A stretch of DNA of 36,614 bases from a virus: IMG/VR virus record IMGVR_UViG_3300044961_000937, positions 1 through 36,614 of that record; one strand, 5' to 3'. The notes beneath the pieces were generated by a model that was given only the letters and a program-made list of their open reading frames with translations, had not been told where the DNA came from and did not search any database. Shown piece by piece: positions 22,258 through 31,838 of the stretch. Both the position numbers and the translations under genes were made by a program. Numbering within the stretch: position 1 is the stretch's first letter; each line of letters starts with the position of its first letter.

Positions 22258-24560
22258 TGGATATCACGTTTAGAAAAACATATAGTTGGATCGAAGATGG
22301 CTTCGGTCCAACTGTAGTATATGTTGTTGTATCAAACACTTTTGCGGGTTTATATTCAGGCGCACCTGTCGAAACAAACATTATGGACATCGAGGGGCTT
22401 CAACAAAGTATAAAGGGTAAAAACGGGGGATTTGAAGAAACAGAATTAAAACTCGTAGTTTATGAACTCGCGGTTGAATCAAATGATGATTTAGACTTTA
22501 TACAATTCATCAAGGAGACTGAAAGTGTGAACGCGCGAAGAATTGTTGGAATTTTCTTTGATGAAATAAGCCATGAAAACCTAATGTTTCATGGTACAGT
22601 AAAAAGAGAAATCGAAGCAGAGGACTTGGTTTGGCATGGGCAACATTTTGACCAGTTTCCTAACCCAAAACGCGAACTGCGTTTTCGTATAACTCCATAT
22701 CGGCAGAGTATTTTTGGTGCATTTACAATTGAAGAACTGGTTAGCAATATTTCACCCGAATGGGAATCTTCTAATGTAAGAACAAGGATGGGATATGCTT
22801 ATTACCCTACACATAACTCTGACGTGAGAGTTGACAGCATTGTTAATCTAAACGATATATTACGAGAATTGGCGAATAGGCTTCAAGAAGCCATCGTTAA
22901 TGAATTCGAGGATGAAGTAGAAATCAAATTCGACCCTATAGAACTCGACGGAAATTGGCATCCGGCAAGGTGGAAAAAATTAACTGCTTACAATATTAAA
23001 ACCCGATATGTTGTAAATCCTTATCCAAGCAATGACCCTCCATTTGATATTTTCTCAGATGATTATATTAGTCTTAAAATAGACCCGGATGGTAAGCCGG
23101 AGGCTTTTGAAATTGATGAATACGGTTTGCCGGTTAATAGTGAGAGTTATGATTACATGGCAAGTTCGATTTATGTTAGCTATAGATTGTTCAAGTATTT
23201 AGGTGGTAATGATAGAAGAGACGCTGCTAAACAGCATTCTTTGTATAGAATAAAAAATTTCTTTGAACTAATAGAAATCATTTCGTTGAATTTTGGCTTA
23301 TTCGCAAGAGTGTATTGGTCAACAAACAACCAAATAAGAATTGGCTTTACCTCAAGGAATGAAAATATCGGAGAGATTGTGTATTTAAAGACAGTTTTAG
23401 CCGGTAAGTTACAACCGAGCGGAGATGAAATAACCAATAATAAATACATCGGGAAAGCTAATTATAAAGCTGTAGAAGGATATGATATTTATATTAAAAA
23501 TCTTTTCACTGCAGACGTTGAAATCAGACCATCAGATAGAATAAGAACTGAAAATTTGGAAGGCACTGAGATTTCGTTAACTATATCACCAACCGTGGTC
23601 AGCATGTCTGATGCGAGAGAATTTAGTCTCACATTAAGAAATGTCTCTATGCCAGAGAATCATGTATTTTATAAAAACAACTCACCTGAAACAGCAGATT
23701 GGCAGGAAACCAAAGGAATACATACCGCTTTATATTTATTGTGTGAGAGAAGGGATGAGGCTGACTCTAATGAGCCGGCAAGATACTTCACGCCAGTAGG
23801 TGCAATGACTTTAAAAGACAAAAACAATGATTTGACATTTTACCGATTATCTGACTACTTAAATTATATAAATGGCTTCGATAATCAGGCGTTGTATCAT
23901 GAATATTCATTGATACTCCCCGGTTTCTACTGTTTATCTGGCAACTCAGATGGTTCAGAACCATCATGGAAAAATCTTAAGCTGCATAATAAAATGTTTC
24001 TTGACAATCATTGGTGGAAAATAACTCGAATTGACTATAATTTTGGAAGTAAAGAAATAGAGATAGTATTGCACAGTGCTGAACAATACTCATTCAGCAA
24101 CCCTTTATCGCCAGTTATACAACCCGATACTGTATCGATTGGATTTACTCCACAAAGTGAAGTATTCAGCAGGAATATCGAAACGGTCAATCTCTCGGCA
24201 CCGGTGACAAGGCTTGAGATTGTTGCAAGAAAGAACGATGGGACACATGTAAAAGCTCTGCCAATCAGACAGCATTACAAATGTATCGTCGGAATAGCTA
24301 CCGTTGACGGTGAATCGGGAGATTACATCAACATTCAATCAGGTGGAGTAATTTCAGATGAGTCACTTCCTGATTATCCCATCAACACGAAAGTGTTCTT
24401 GAGAAAAAATGACGAAGGGATAAACTTCTCAGACATCCCCTTAACTATCCCTAATGCTGATGAGCATGTGTATGTGATTTTAGGGATGTATATCGGTTAC
24501 AAAACTTTGAAATTGAACGACAATTTTCCACAACAATGGATTTTCTCTAAGTTTAAATGA
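22257..24560 (+). CDS. Large tail hub-like protein
   Basis: 767 aa, starting one base into the tube gene's stop. It is beta-rich throughout with a distal-tail/hub-like start (ITFRKTYSWIEDGF, then GLQQSIKGKNGGFEETELKLVVYEL). A late segment (GDYINIQSGGVISDESLPDYPINTKVFLRKNDEGINF) resembles the fibre/receptor-binding end of hub proteins that carry a C-terminal tip. Probable structural part of the tail tip. No enzymatic motif seen; I do not recognise a named family with certainty. Confidence 0.6.
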   Translation: MDITFRKTYSWIEDGFGPTVVYVVVSNTFAGLYSGAPVETNIMDIEGLQQSIKGKNGGFEETELKLVVYELAVESNDDLDFIQFIKETESVNARRIVGIFFDEISHENLMFHGTVKREIEAEDLVWHGQHFDQFPNPKRELRFRITPYRQSIFGAFTIEELVSNISPEWESSNVRTRMGYAYYPTHNSDVRVDSIVNLNDILRELANRLQEAIVNEFEDEVEIKFDPIELDGNWHPARWKKLTAYNIKTRYVVNPYPSNDPPFDIFSDDYISLKIDPDGKPEAFEIDEYGLPVNSESYDYMASSIYVSYRLFKYLGGNDRRDAAKQHSLYRIKNFFELIEIISLNFGLFARVYWSTNNQIRIGFTSRNENIGEIVYLKTVLAGKLQPSGDEITNNKYIGKANYKAVEGYDIYIKNLFTADVEIRPSDRIRTENLEGTEISLTISPTVVSMSDAREFSLTLRNVSMPENHVFYKNNSPETADWQETKGIHTALYLLCERRDEADSNEPARYFTPVGAMTLKDKNNDLTFYRLSDYLNYINGFDNQALYHEYSLILPGFYCLSGNSDGSEPSWKNLKLHNKMFLDNHWWKITRIDYNFGSKEIEIVLHSAEQYSFSNPLSPVIQPDTVSIGFTPQSEVFSRNIETVNLSAPVTRLEIVARKNDGTHVKALPIRQHYKCIVGIATVDGESGDYINIQSGGVISDESLPDYPINTKVFLRKNDEGINFSDIPLTIPNADEHVYVILGMYIGYKTLKLNDNFPQQWIFSKFK

Positions 24561-24961
24561 CGACAATATTTTTACGATACGGCAATTATGATGAAGGCGA
24601 TATTGTTTGGAGCGAACCGATGGAGTTTGCTCCGAGCCGCGTTATACCTATTTTCTTGAATACGAGAATCACGGGAGTTGACCTAAGAGATATTGAATTC
24701 AACCATTTGGTTGCCAAACGAACAAAATCAATCGAGATAACACTCGTACCACACGACCTTGTTGATGATGATAAGTTTAATTTTATCATCGAATTTTTTA
24801 ATGCAATGGCTTGGGAATATAACTTTGCAAATGATGATTGGGAATCCGAAGCTGTAAGGGTTCAGCTTGAGGAAAAAGAAAAACTTGAATATGAAATTAT
24901 TAATAACCATAAGCAATTGAGAAAATTAAGACTTACTTTAATACAAAAAACACCTGATTAA
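24557..24961 (+). CDS. Tail protein, unknown family
   Basis: 134 aa overlapping the hub gene by 4 bp. The N-terminal half is beta-rich, the C-terminal helix charged (KEKLEYEIINNHKQLRKLRLTL). Placed between hub and chaperone genes, so probably a tail-tube-end or tail-completion component. No motif recognised. Confidence 0.6.
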   Translation: MTTIFLRYGNYDEGDIVWSEPMEFAPSRVIPIFLNTRITGVDLRDIEFNHLVAKRTKSIEITLVPHDLVDDDKFNFIIEFFNAMAWEYNFANDDWESEAVRVQLEEKEKLEYEIINNHKQLRKLRLTLIQKTPD

Positions 24962-25479
24962 TGGCTTCAACTCAATATAATGATTGGAAAAAGTGGAAAA
25001 TCATTCCAATTCAAAGTATAAGATTTTACTTTGATAATAATAAGAATTACACATTCTCAACTCTCGAATCCGGGAGTTCTTTCTCTATTGAATTTTTAGA
25101 AGAAGACAATGATTCGGGGGGAAGCGACATCCAAATGCTCGTAATTAACACACAAGCAATTGTTGTGCAGAATGACTACGGCAACATGTACAGCTTTTTC
25201 AAGGATGTCCACAAACAAAAGTGCATCAATTTCACCATCTTGCTCAAGTCCAATCCGGGACAGCCCAACGGAGGTGAGATTTATATACATCCGGCAGAGT
25301 ATATTATCGGAGAAGATGCGCTTGACCCATTGCCGAAATTTATGTCCTACAACGTAAAATATAATATCCGCCAAAGTGAAGTAACTCCACGCCTGATTAT
25401 TACCGCTCAAGCGATGATTAGCATGGATGCTTTCGAGTTGATTCACGGAGGTATAATAATTGTTCAATCAGGAGATTAA
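24961..25479 (+). CDS. Tail protein, beta-rich
   Basis: 172 aa, overlapping the previous stop (TAATG). A beta-sandwich-like protein (IRFYFDNNKNYTFSTLESGSSFSIEFLEEDNDSGGSD, then GGEIYIHPAEYI) directly before the tail assembly chaperone. In many siphophages the gene at this place is a tube or distal-tail component; the function here is not recognised. Confidence 0.6.
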   Translation: MASTQYNDWKKWKIIPIQSIRFYFDNNKNYTFSTLESGSSFSIEFLEEDNDSGGSDIQMLVINTQAIVVQNDYGNMYSFFKDVHKQKCINFTILLKSNPGQPNGGEIYIHPAEYIIGEDALDPLPKFMSYNVKYNIRQSEVTPRLIITAQAMISMDAFELIHGGIIIVQSGD

Positions 25480-25482
25480 TTG

Positions 25483-26094
25483 ATGACTCATGAATTCAAA
25501 ATAGCACGTTTGGATAAGCAGGGACGTGTAATAAAAAACTCTGCAAACGAGACCGTTTACGATACTTATGTCTATGATTTTAATTTACTTAGTGTTGATA
25601 GAGTGCTTACTGCCCGCAAACTATTTCATCTCAGCACAAAGGATTATGCTCAAGCTCCAAAACAAAATGATGAGCTGGAAGTGTTGGTTAAGCGAGAGAG
25701 CGAAAAAATGGCTTTTGCGGCTATTCTGATGAAGTTGAACGAGGACGGAATTCCTGAGCCGTACGACCCTTATCAAACATCAAGCAAGTTCTTAGGTCAA
25801 ATTACAGGTGAAGAAAACTTCAATAAACTAATGGAGTGTCAAGGGGATTTTTTTCACAAAGCAGGACTGCAATCTCCCGAATTGATGACTCAATCTCTCG
25901 ATATAATGATGCAATCGTTAAACATAATGAAAGAATTCAAAAATCTCGAGGGAGCTATGGGGGGCGACATGCAGTCCATAATGAAGACGATACTCGAAGC
26001 GGCAATGCCGAGTTCATCCACAAAACCAGAGACGAGCTTCATAGAGAGTATTATTCCACAGAGTACTACGAAAAAGAAACCAGAGACCCGCTAA
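25483..26094 (+). CDS. Tail assembly chaperone, short form (gpG-like)
   Basis: 203 aa from the ATG at 25483; a TTG one codon earlier is possible. An alpha-rich protein right before the tape measure (LFHLSTKDYAQAPKQNDE onward, then a coiled Met-rich helix MTQSLDIMMQSLNIMKEF). By position and by the overlapping second frame it is the G-type chaperone that coats the tape measure during tail assembly. Near its 3' end is ACG-AAA-AAG, a likely slip site, giving the longer G-T-like product listed separately. Confidence 0.75.
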   Translation: MTHEFKIARLDKQGRVIKNSANETVYDTYVYDFNLLSVDRVLTARKLFHLSTKDYAQAPKQNDELEVLVKRESEKMAFAAILMKLNEDGIPEPYDPYQTSSKFLGQITGEENFNKLMECQGDFFHKAGLQSPELMTQSLDIMMQSLNIMKEFKNLEGAMGGDMQSIMKTILEAAMPSSSTKPETSFIESIIPQSTTKKKPETR

Positions 26095-26240
26095 ATTGGA
26101 AAATTGTCTGGTTGGCGGCTAAGTTTGAAGGCATCAGAAGAAATGATGTTCTACGCTACCGCATAATTGAATTTGTTGAAATCATCGAACAAGCATTAGA
26201 GGAGAGAGCTAACGAATATGGCACAGGAAGTAAAATTTAA
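25483..26240 (+). CDS. Tail assembly chaperone, -1 frameshift long form (gpGT-like)
   Basis: The second frame runs past the first stop to 26240 and starts only inside the first gene, with no in-frame ATG after the stop, so it should be reached by a -1 frameshift. The likely slip site is G-AAA-AAG at 26070-26076, in the 0-frame as ACG AAA AAG. The fusion adds about 55 residues (ETRDPLNWKIVWLAAKFEGI onward), ends 23 bp into the tape measure start, and is the classical G/GT arrangement. The short and long forms must be made in a set ratio for tail assembly. Confidence 0.75.
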
Positions 26241-29200
26241 GTTTAGAGCTGATGTTGACTTTAACAGCGTTATTAAGCAATTCAATGTTTTGCTCAGTAA
26301 TTTGAAAAGTTCACTCGGAGCATTTGGCAAGACTGTAACGTTAGTTGATGAAACTAAAATCAAACGTGAGCTCGACGCGATTAAACTCAGTTTTGACAAT
26401 ACTGAAGCATCGGTAAAAAAAATCGGGACCGAAACCGATAAACTTGCCGATGGTTTGAAAAGAGCCGCCGACAAAGGTTCACTACTCGGGAAAGCTTTCC
26501 AATTCAATCAAATTGCCCAGTCCATGAACCTTGTTGTAGGTGCAATGGATAGATTTGTTCAGCCATACGTTGAGCTTGATAAACAAGTTAAAAACATAGG
26601 TACTCTTCTTGCGGGCTCAGGACGTGACTTCAAAGAATTTGCTCAACTTACGACAGAACTTTCAAAAACAGTCCCTTCAAATGCCGCTGAAATAGCACAA
26701 GGCGCCTATCAGACAATATCTGCCGGGATTGGTAACACAAATGAAGAAGTAATAAAATTTACCGAAACAGCTGCAAAAGCCGCCGTTGCAGGTTTGGCAA
26801 CTACTGAAGCGGCTGTTGACGGTTTATCCTCCGTATTGAATGCATTCAAGAACTCCACCGGAGATGCAAAACTCTCACTCGAAGACACAAACAAAGTAGC
26901 AGATACCTTTTTTGCCGCAATTAAACTCGGCAAGACTGACTTCAATCAGATGAACGCTGCAATTGCGTCATGGGTGCCATCTGCAGCTGCTTTGGGATTA
27001 TCATTCGAACAAGGTGCGGCTGCAATTGCTAATTTAACCGCTCAAGGTACGCCAACGGCACAAGTTGGTACACAACTTAACGCATTATTTACGCTTGTTC
27101 AAAAAGGTACGGGCCCGTTGAATAAAGCTCTTGAGGCGACGGGAACAAATCTGAAAGAGTTGCAGGAAAAAATGAAAAAACCTGTTGCAGAGGGCGGCGG
27201 TCTTGTTGCTGTTATGAAAACGATTCAAGATGCAGCCGAAAAGACAGGTCAATCCGTTGTCAACCTCACAGGGAGGGTTGAAGCGGCAAAACTCATACAG
27301 TCTCTTGCGGGCTCGGAAGATAAAGTACGTGACAGCTTTAAAACTTACGAGGATTTGTTGACTGAAATTGCCAATGGTGCCGCTTCGACTGCTTATGAGG
27401 TCGCGGCTGAGGGTATTGAGGTACGTACAAAAGTATTTCTCAATAAGATTCAAGCAGGGTTCTCTGAATTCTTCGGCATTATCGGTACCGGTGCCGTAAC
27501 TGCATTAAACTCAGTTGCTCAGTTAGGTCCTGCCTTGTCAGCTTTTGCGGGTCTCGGTCAAATATTGCCCACAAAGCAAGCCCTTGAGGGGATAAAAAGT
27601 CTGCCGAAATTGTTTAGCTCGGCTCTAATTCCTGTCAGCAAGTTATCCGCAACAATAACTACACTCGTCCCGGGCTTTACAGCAGTCGTACCAGCCGCTA
27701 CAGCTGCCGGAGCTGCAGGCGTGGCATCGGGTACAGCCACCGCTACTGCTTGGATGACAGCCCTCGCTCCAATCATGGCTATAATTGCCGCTGTCGGTTT
27801 ATTGGTAGCCGCATTCATCTATTTGTATAAAAATGTTGAGCCGTTCAAAGAGTTTATTGATGGAATGGTTGAGGTTGGTGAGTATGGATTTAAACGACTC
27901 GGCGACATAATCAGCATCGTTGCTGATATCCTCCTTGCCTTTGGCTCTGCCGTATTTGAGTCTATAACTCTACCTATTCGCCTTGCCGCAGAGGTGATTG
28001 GCGGTATCGTTGATACTTTGTTTGATTTAACAGGCGAAGCACTAACCGCCGAAGATGTCATAAATGCGTTGGGAAAAGCGTTTGACTTTGTTATACTTAC
28101 TCTAAATGCCATGAAAGCGACGGTTACCGCCGCCGTTGCAAGTATTAAGTCGATATCAGCTGGGGTTATTGATGTTATTGACAAATTAATGAAGGGTGAT
28201 TTTAAAGGAGCAATTGCGGCTTTTGGAGACCTAGGCAAAAAAGCAGCACAGGAATATAAGGAAAAATTTGAAAACACAATGGGACAATCTAATTTTACCC
28301 AAACAGCAAAGAAACTTGACGAAGTTCTGAACCGAGATGCTGAATTCAAAATTGAAGTGAAGGAATTCTCCGGCATTGACAAGCTCATAGAACAATACAA
28401 AACAATTGAAATTGAGATTGATGTTTTAAAGTCCAAAGCACCGGAGGAATTAACCAAGGAAGAGCAAGAGCAATTGGCGGCTCTTGAGAAAAAAGCAGAG
28501 CAAACTGCAGAGCAAATCGGCAAACTTGCGCCGGAAGCGAAGAAAAATATGAGAGCTGTCGTTGATGAGACCGGAGTAATCAGAGAAGTTTATGATATAA
28601 ACATCGAAAAAGCGGAGCAGTTTGCTGAAGCTCAACAAAAACTTTACGACAGTCAATTAACCGAATCGCAGGAAGATTATTCGAAAAATCTGATGACAAT
28701 TTCGGATGAATTAGAAAAACAAAAACGACAACTTGACGAAAAAAATGCTAAACTGGTGCAACTTGCTCAGGAAGGTAAGCAAGGAACGGCTGAATATCGT
28801 AATCAAACCAAAGAAATCCAAGAGCAGAGCAAGAAAATTGAGGAAAACAAAAACAGTCTCATAAATTACTATCAGCAAGGGGCTCGCAACGGATTATTAA
28901 CCGAGCAAGCGGCAGAGAAAATCGGCAAACGTATCGGACTCAACAATGAGGGTATCCAACAAGCAACGAATTTGCAGGCTGACTTTACCGCAGAAGTGGA
29001 GAATACAGAAGAAGCGGCGCGTAGTCTCGGCGGAGCATTTGAGGAAGCAATGAGTAAAGCGAAGCAATCGCAGACTGAAGCCATCGGAGCACTTGCTGAA
29101 TTGAAACGTCAGCTTAAAGCAGGCGAAATCAGTCAGGAAGATTACAACAAGAAACGGAAAGAGACATTGGATGAAGGGAAAAAAGCCGTCAAAGAAGTGC

Positions 29201-31473
29201 TTTACTTAACAGAACTCGAAAAACAGGCAAAACGTGAGCTCGGCATTGTTGAAGGTCAAAAAGCAACTGCCGTTGCATCGAGTCTGCAAAATGCCAAAAA
29301 GCTCTTTGACCAGGAGAAAAAATCAATTCAAAATACACTTGAGCAAAAGCGAATAATTGAAGAAACAAATCGGCTCGAAAATGAGCGAGAAAAGACGATT
29401 GTAGATGAGATTTCAGCACAGAAAGACAAAGTTGCATCACTCGAAGCGGAAAAACAAAAACTGATTGAAATTTATCGCCTCAATCTTGACAATCAAGGGC
29501 TCGTCGTTGATGTAGGCATCAAGTTGAACAAAAACGAGAAGAAAGATGAAGTAATTGCTGACATTAACAATCAGATAACTCAGTTAAACAATGAAATCGC
29601 AAAGGAAAAGAACAAAGACATCGAGCTGTCGTTACGTGCCAAACTTGATGATGCGGAATTGCAGAAAAAGTTGGATGAACTCTCACTTGCTCAACTGCGT
29701 TATGAGGTGGAAATTGGCATCGCATCACCGGAAGATTTAGTTTCGAGACTTAAGAGCGATTATTCGAAAATTGCTGACACGATTTCAGAAGAGCAAAACA
29801 AACTTGATAATCTGATGTCTCAATTATCGGCAACGAAAGGCGATGAGGACTTAAGCGATGAGAGAAGACGTGATATTGAGGCAGAAATCCGCATTCTTCG
29901 CTCAAAACTTGTTGATTTGAAGAAAGCCGAGCTCGGAGCCCGGAGTGAAATCTTTAGCGAAGAGAAAACCTTGAGGGAAAAGCGGCTCAGAATGCTTGAA
30001 GAACAACATAACAAAGAAATGCAACTGGTAGATAAGAGGGCTCAAGCTGAATTGTCTATAACTCGTGCTCTAATCGGAGCATCTGCAAGCGGGATGTCTC
30101 GTTATGCTGAGATTGAGCAACAAAAGAAGCTCGACAATCTTGAGCGATTACGCGAAAATGAGATGCTTTCCGAAATTGCGTTTAAAAGGCAGAAGGAAGA
30201 CTTGGAGCGTGAGCATTATAATCGCATCCAAACAATTCAAGCAGCGGCACGGGGTGCTGAACTTGAAGCTCAAAGACAACATGAATTACGCATTCTTGAG
30301 CAGAAAAGGAAGGCTGCACAAGAGAAACTGTCACAGTTAGACCCGATTGCCGACAAAGAAGCATTCGAAGCCGCTCAATCACAGTTTGATGAGTTGAACA
30401 ACCTTTGGGAAGAAAAGGGAGATTTGCTTTTAGTAACCGCTGAAGCTATGCAGGAGAATATGTCCGAAATATTCAGCAGTATGTTTGATGGTGGCGAGGC
30501 GATGAAAGATTCTGCCAGAAAGATGTTTGCTGAAGTAGCCGGGATATTAAAAACAGCGGCAAGTGCAACGGTAACAAAACTTGTATTAGACCAGTTGATG
30601 CTTACCGGTGGTGGATTGGGAGCTCTTGTTGCGGCGGCTGTTATACGTGGCTTGGTGTCGGGTGCCATCAACAAAATCCTTGAGCCGATTTTAGCACAAC
30701 TAACAAGTTTTTCTACCGGCGGACGCGTGGATTCTCCCACAATTGCCGTTGTTGGTGATGCATCTCGCTCACGTCCGGGCAGTAATACCGAGTGGATACT
30801 TCGTGATGACCACATGTGGTTTATATTTGCTGAAGCAATGCGGAGACAAGAGCCGGTCTTACGCTCTGCAATCTCTTTTGTTGCATCGGAGATGGTTCGT
30901 GAGATGCAGGATATTGGAGAATCACTCAACATGGATACTTTGATTGATTTGCTTCAGATGGATACAACCCCCGAGAAACATTTACAGCAACTTGAGATTG
31001 TGAACATGGGGCTTGAGAGAATAAACGAGGGACTTCAGGCAATTGAGAGTGAGCTGCATACTAAATTAACGAGCGACAAAACCTTTGAGCTGTTGATGGA
31101 TATGAACAAACTTATGCGAATGCAAATCGAACATAACAGCGGAAGAATCACCGATGATGAATATTTGCGTCGTTACGGTCAAACCGAGCTTAAACTTCGT
31201 TCCTACGCTTCCGGTAGCGGCTTCATTAACAAACCGCAAATGGCAATAATCGGCGACGCGGGGCAGAACAACCCGGAGATTGTGCTGAATAATCCGCAAC
31301 TTCAAGCTCTCATACAAGAAGCATCAAGAGTCGGCAATGAGAAAGTTGAAAAAATGTTAGGAGAGTTGATAAATGTAGTTGAAAATATCGACTGGGATGT
31401 TTATATTAGTAGTGATAAAATTACCGATTCCGTAAACAGAATAAATAATCAAAGGAAAGCGAGGATTACATGA
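26218..31473 (+). CDS. Tail tape measure protein
   Basis: 1751 aa. Residues about 115-310 match the TP901-type tape measure core (KNIGTLLAGSGRDFKEFAQLTTEL, then YQTISAGIGNTNEEVIKFTETA, ANLTAQGTPTAQVGTQLNALF). A hydrophobic stretch lies at about 490-540 (AGAAGVASGTATATAWM onward), as in tape measures that form channels for DNA entry. Residues about 740-1430 are long coiled coil. The C-terminal part has two related modules (GGRVDSPTIAVVGDASRSRPG and SGFINKPQMAIIGDAGQNNPEIVL). Length determines the tail: at about 0.15 nm per residue the tail would be near 260 nm. Start overlaps the frameshifted chaperone. Confidence 0.95.
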   Translation: MAQEVKFKFRADVDFNSVIKQFNVLLSNLKSSLGAFGKTVTLVDETKIKRELDAIKLSFDNTEASVKKIGTETDKLADGLKRAADKGSLLGKAFQFNQIAQSMNLVVGAMDRFVQPYVELDKQVKNIGTLLAGSGRDFKEFAQLTTELSKTVPSNAAEIAQGAYQTISAGIGNTNEEVIKFTETAAKAAVAGLATTEAAVDGLSSVLNAFKNSTGDAKLSLEDTNKVADTFFAAIKLGKTDFNQMNAAIASWVPSAAALGLSFEQGAAAIANLTAQGTPTAQVGTQLNALFTLVQKGTGPLNKALEATGTNLKELQEKMKKPVAEGGGLVAVMKTIQDAAEKTGQSVVNLTGRVEAAKLIQSLAGSEDKVRDSFKTYEDLLTEIANGAASTAYEVAAEGIEVRTKVFLNKIQAGFSEFFGIIGTGAVTALNSVAQLGPALSAFAGLGQILPTKQALEGIKSLPKLFSSALIPVSKLSATITTLVPGFTAVVPAATAAGAAGVASGTATATAWMTALAPIMAIIAAVGLLVAAFIYLYKNVEPFKEFIDGMVEVGEYGFKRLGDIISIVADILLAFGSAVFESITLPIRLAAEVIGGIVDTLFDLTGEALTAEDVINALGKAFDFVILTLNAMKATVTAAVASIKSISAGVIDVIDKLMKGDFKGAIAAFGDLGKKAAQEYKEKFENTMGQSNFTQTAKKLDEVLNRDAEFKIEVKEFSGIDKLIEQYKTIEIEIDVLKSKAPEELTKEEQEQLAALEKKAEQTAEQIGKLAPEAKKNMRAVVDETGVIREVYDINIEKAEQFAEAQQKLYDSQLTESQEDYSKNLMTISDELEKQKRQLDEKNAKLVQLAQEGKQGTAEYRNQTKEIQEQSKKIEENKNSLINYYQQGARNGLLTEQAAEKIGKRIGLNNEGIQQATNLQADFTAEVENTEEAARSLGGAFEEAMSKAKQSQTEAIGALAELKRQLKAGEISQEDYNKKRKETLDEGKKAVKEVLYLTELEKQAKRELGIVEGQKATAVASSLQNAKKLFDQEKKSIQNTLEQKRIIEETNRLENEREKTIVDEISAQKDKVASLEAEKQKLIEIYRLNLDNQGLVVDVGIKLNKNEKKDEVIADINNQITQLNNEIAKEKNKDIELSLRAKLDDAELQKKLDELSLAQLRYEVEIGIASPEDLVSRLKSDYSKIADTISEEQNKLDNLMSQLSATKGDEDLSDERRRDIEAEIRILRSKLVDLKKAELGARSEIFSEEKTLREKRLRMLEEQHNKEMQLVDKRAQAELSITRALIGASASGMSRYAEIEQQKKLDNLERLRENEMLSEIAFKRQKEDLEREHYNRIQTIQAAARGAELEAQRQHELRILEQKRKAAQEKLSQLDPIADKEAFEAAQSQFDELNNLWEEKGDLLLVTAEAMQENMSEIFSSMFDGGEAMKDSARKMFAEVAGILKTAASATVTKLVLDQLMLTGGGLGALVAAAVIRGLVSGAINKILEPILAQLTSFSTGGRVDSPTIAVVGDASRSRPGSNTEWILRDDHMWFIFAEAMRRQEPVLRSAISFVASEMVREMQDIGESLNMDTLIDLLQMDTTPEKHLQQLEIVNMGLERINEGLQAIESELHTKLTSDKTFELLMDMNKLMRMQIEHNSGRITDDEYLRRYGQTELKLRSYASGSGFINKPQMAIIGDAGQNNPEIVLNNPQLQALIQEASRVGNEKVEKMLGELINVVENIDWDVYISSDKITDSVNRINNQRKARIT

Positions 31474-31643
31474 GAATGCAGAAAGACAGGAAGTATTATC
31501 TACTAAACGATAAAGTTCTCCGCGAACGTTTAATTAACAAGCTCGAAAAAGAGCTAAACAATCCCGAACAATCACTAAAAAAGATACTCACAAGTGAGGT
31601 CGAAAAGATGAGAAAAGAGCTTGACGTACCGATAAAATCTTAA
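31470..31643 (+). CDS. Small charged protein after tape measure
   Basis: 57 aa, ATGA overlap with the tape measure stop. A charged helical sequence (KVLRERLINKLEKELNNPEQSLKKIL) with no signal or known family. Possibly a tail-tip chaperone, by position only. It is the last gene of the late operon, about 120 bp before a strong terminator. Confidence 0.55.
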   Translation: MRMQKDRKYYLLNDKVLRERLINKLEKELNNPEQSLKKILTSEVEKMRKELDVPIKS

Positions 31644-31656
31644 TATTATTACTTAT

Positions 31657-31838
31657 ATTCTGCTTAATTTATAATACGAAAAGCAAGAATATAGGAATAA
31701 TCGGGGATTTCAGGGAACTATGGCATTCCACTCGGGCGTGCTATGTAGGTTTTATATACTTGAAGATGCTGATTTAATCAGCATTTTTTGTTTCTGATTG
31801 TTCCTATTTTAGTTTTTATTCTGCTTACATTCTGCTTA
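31657..31838. repeat. Three copies of ATTCTGCTTA near the integrase 3' end
   Basis: Direct copies at 31657-31666, 31818-31827 and 31829-31838, the last two adjacent at 11-bp spacing and one overlapping the int stop. Direct repeats beside an integrase gene are candidate arm-binding sites of an attachment region, but could also be chance in AT-rich DNA. Confidence 0.5.
31766..31790 (+). terminator. Intrinsic terminator of the late operon
   Basis: ATGCTGAT (31766-31773), a 3-nt loop and ATCAGCAT (31777-31784) form a perfect 8-bp stem, followed by a run of six T. It sits after the last late gene and before the convergent integrase gene. Confidence 0.85.

Noticed and set aside
25836-26240. Independent 134-aa gene starting at the ATG at 25836
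   Set aside because: The start lies deep in the chaperone frame and has no SD; a -1 frameshift product explains the frame better.
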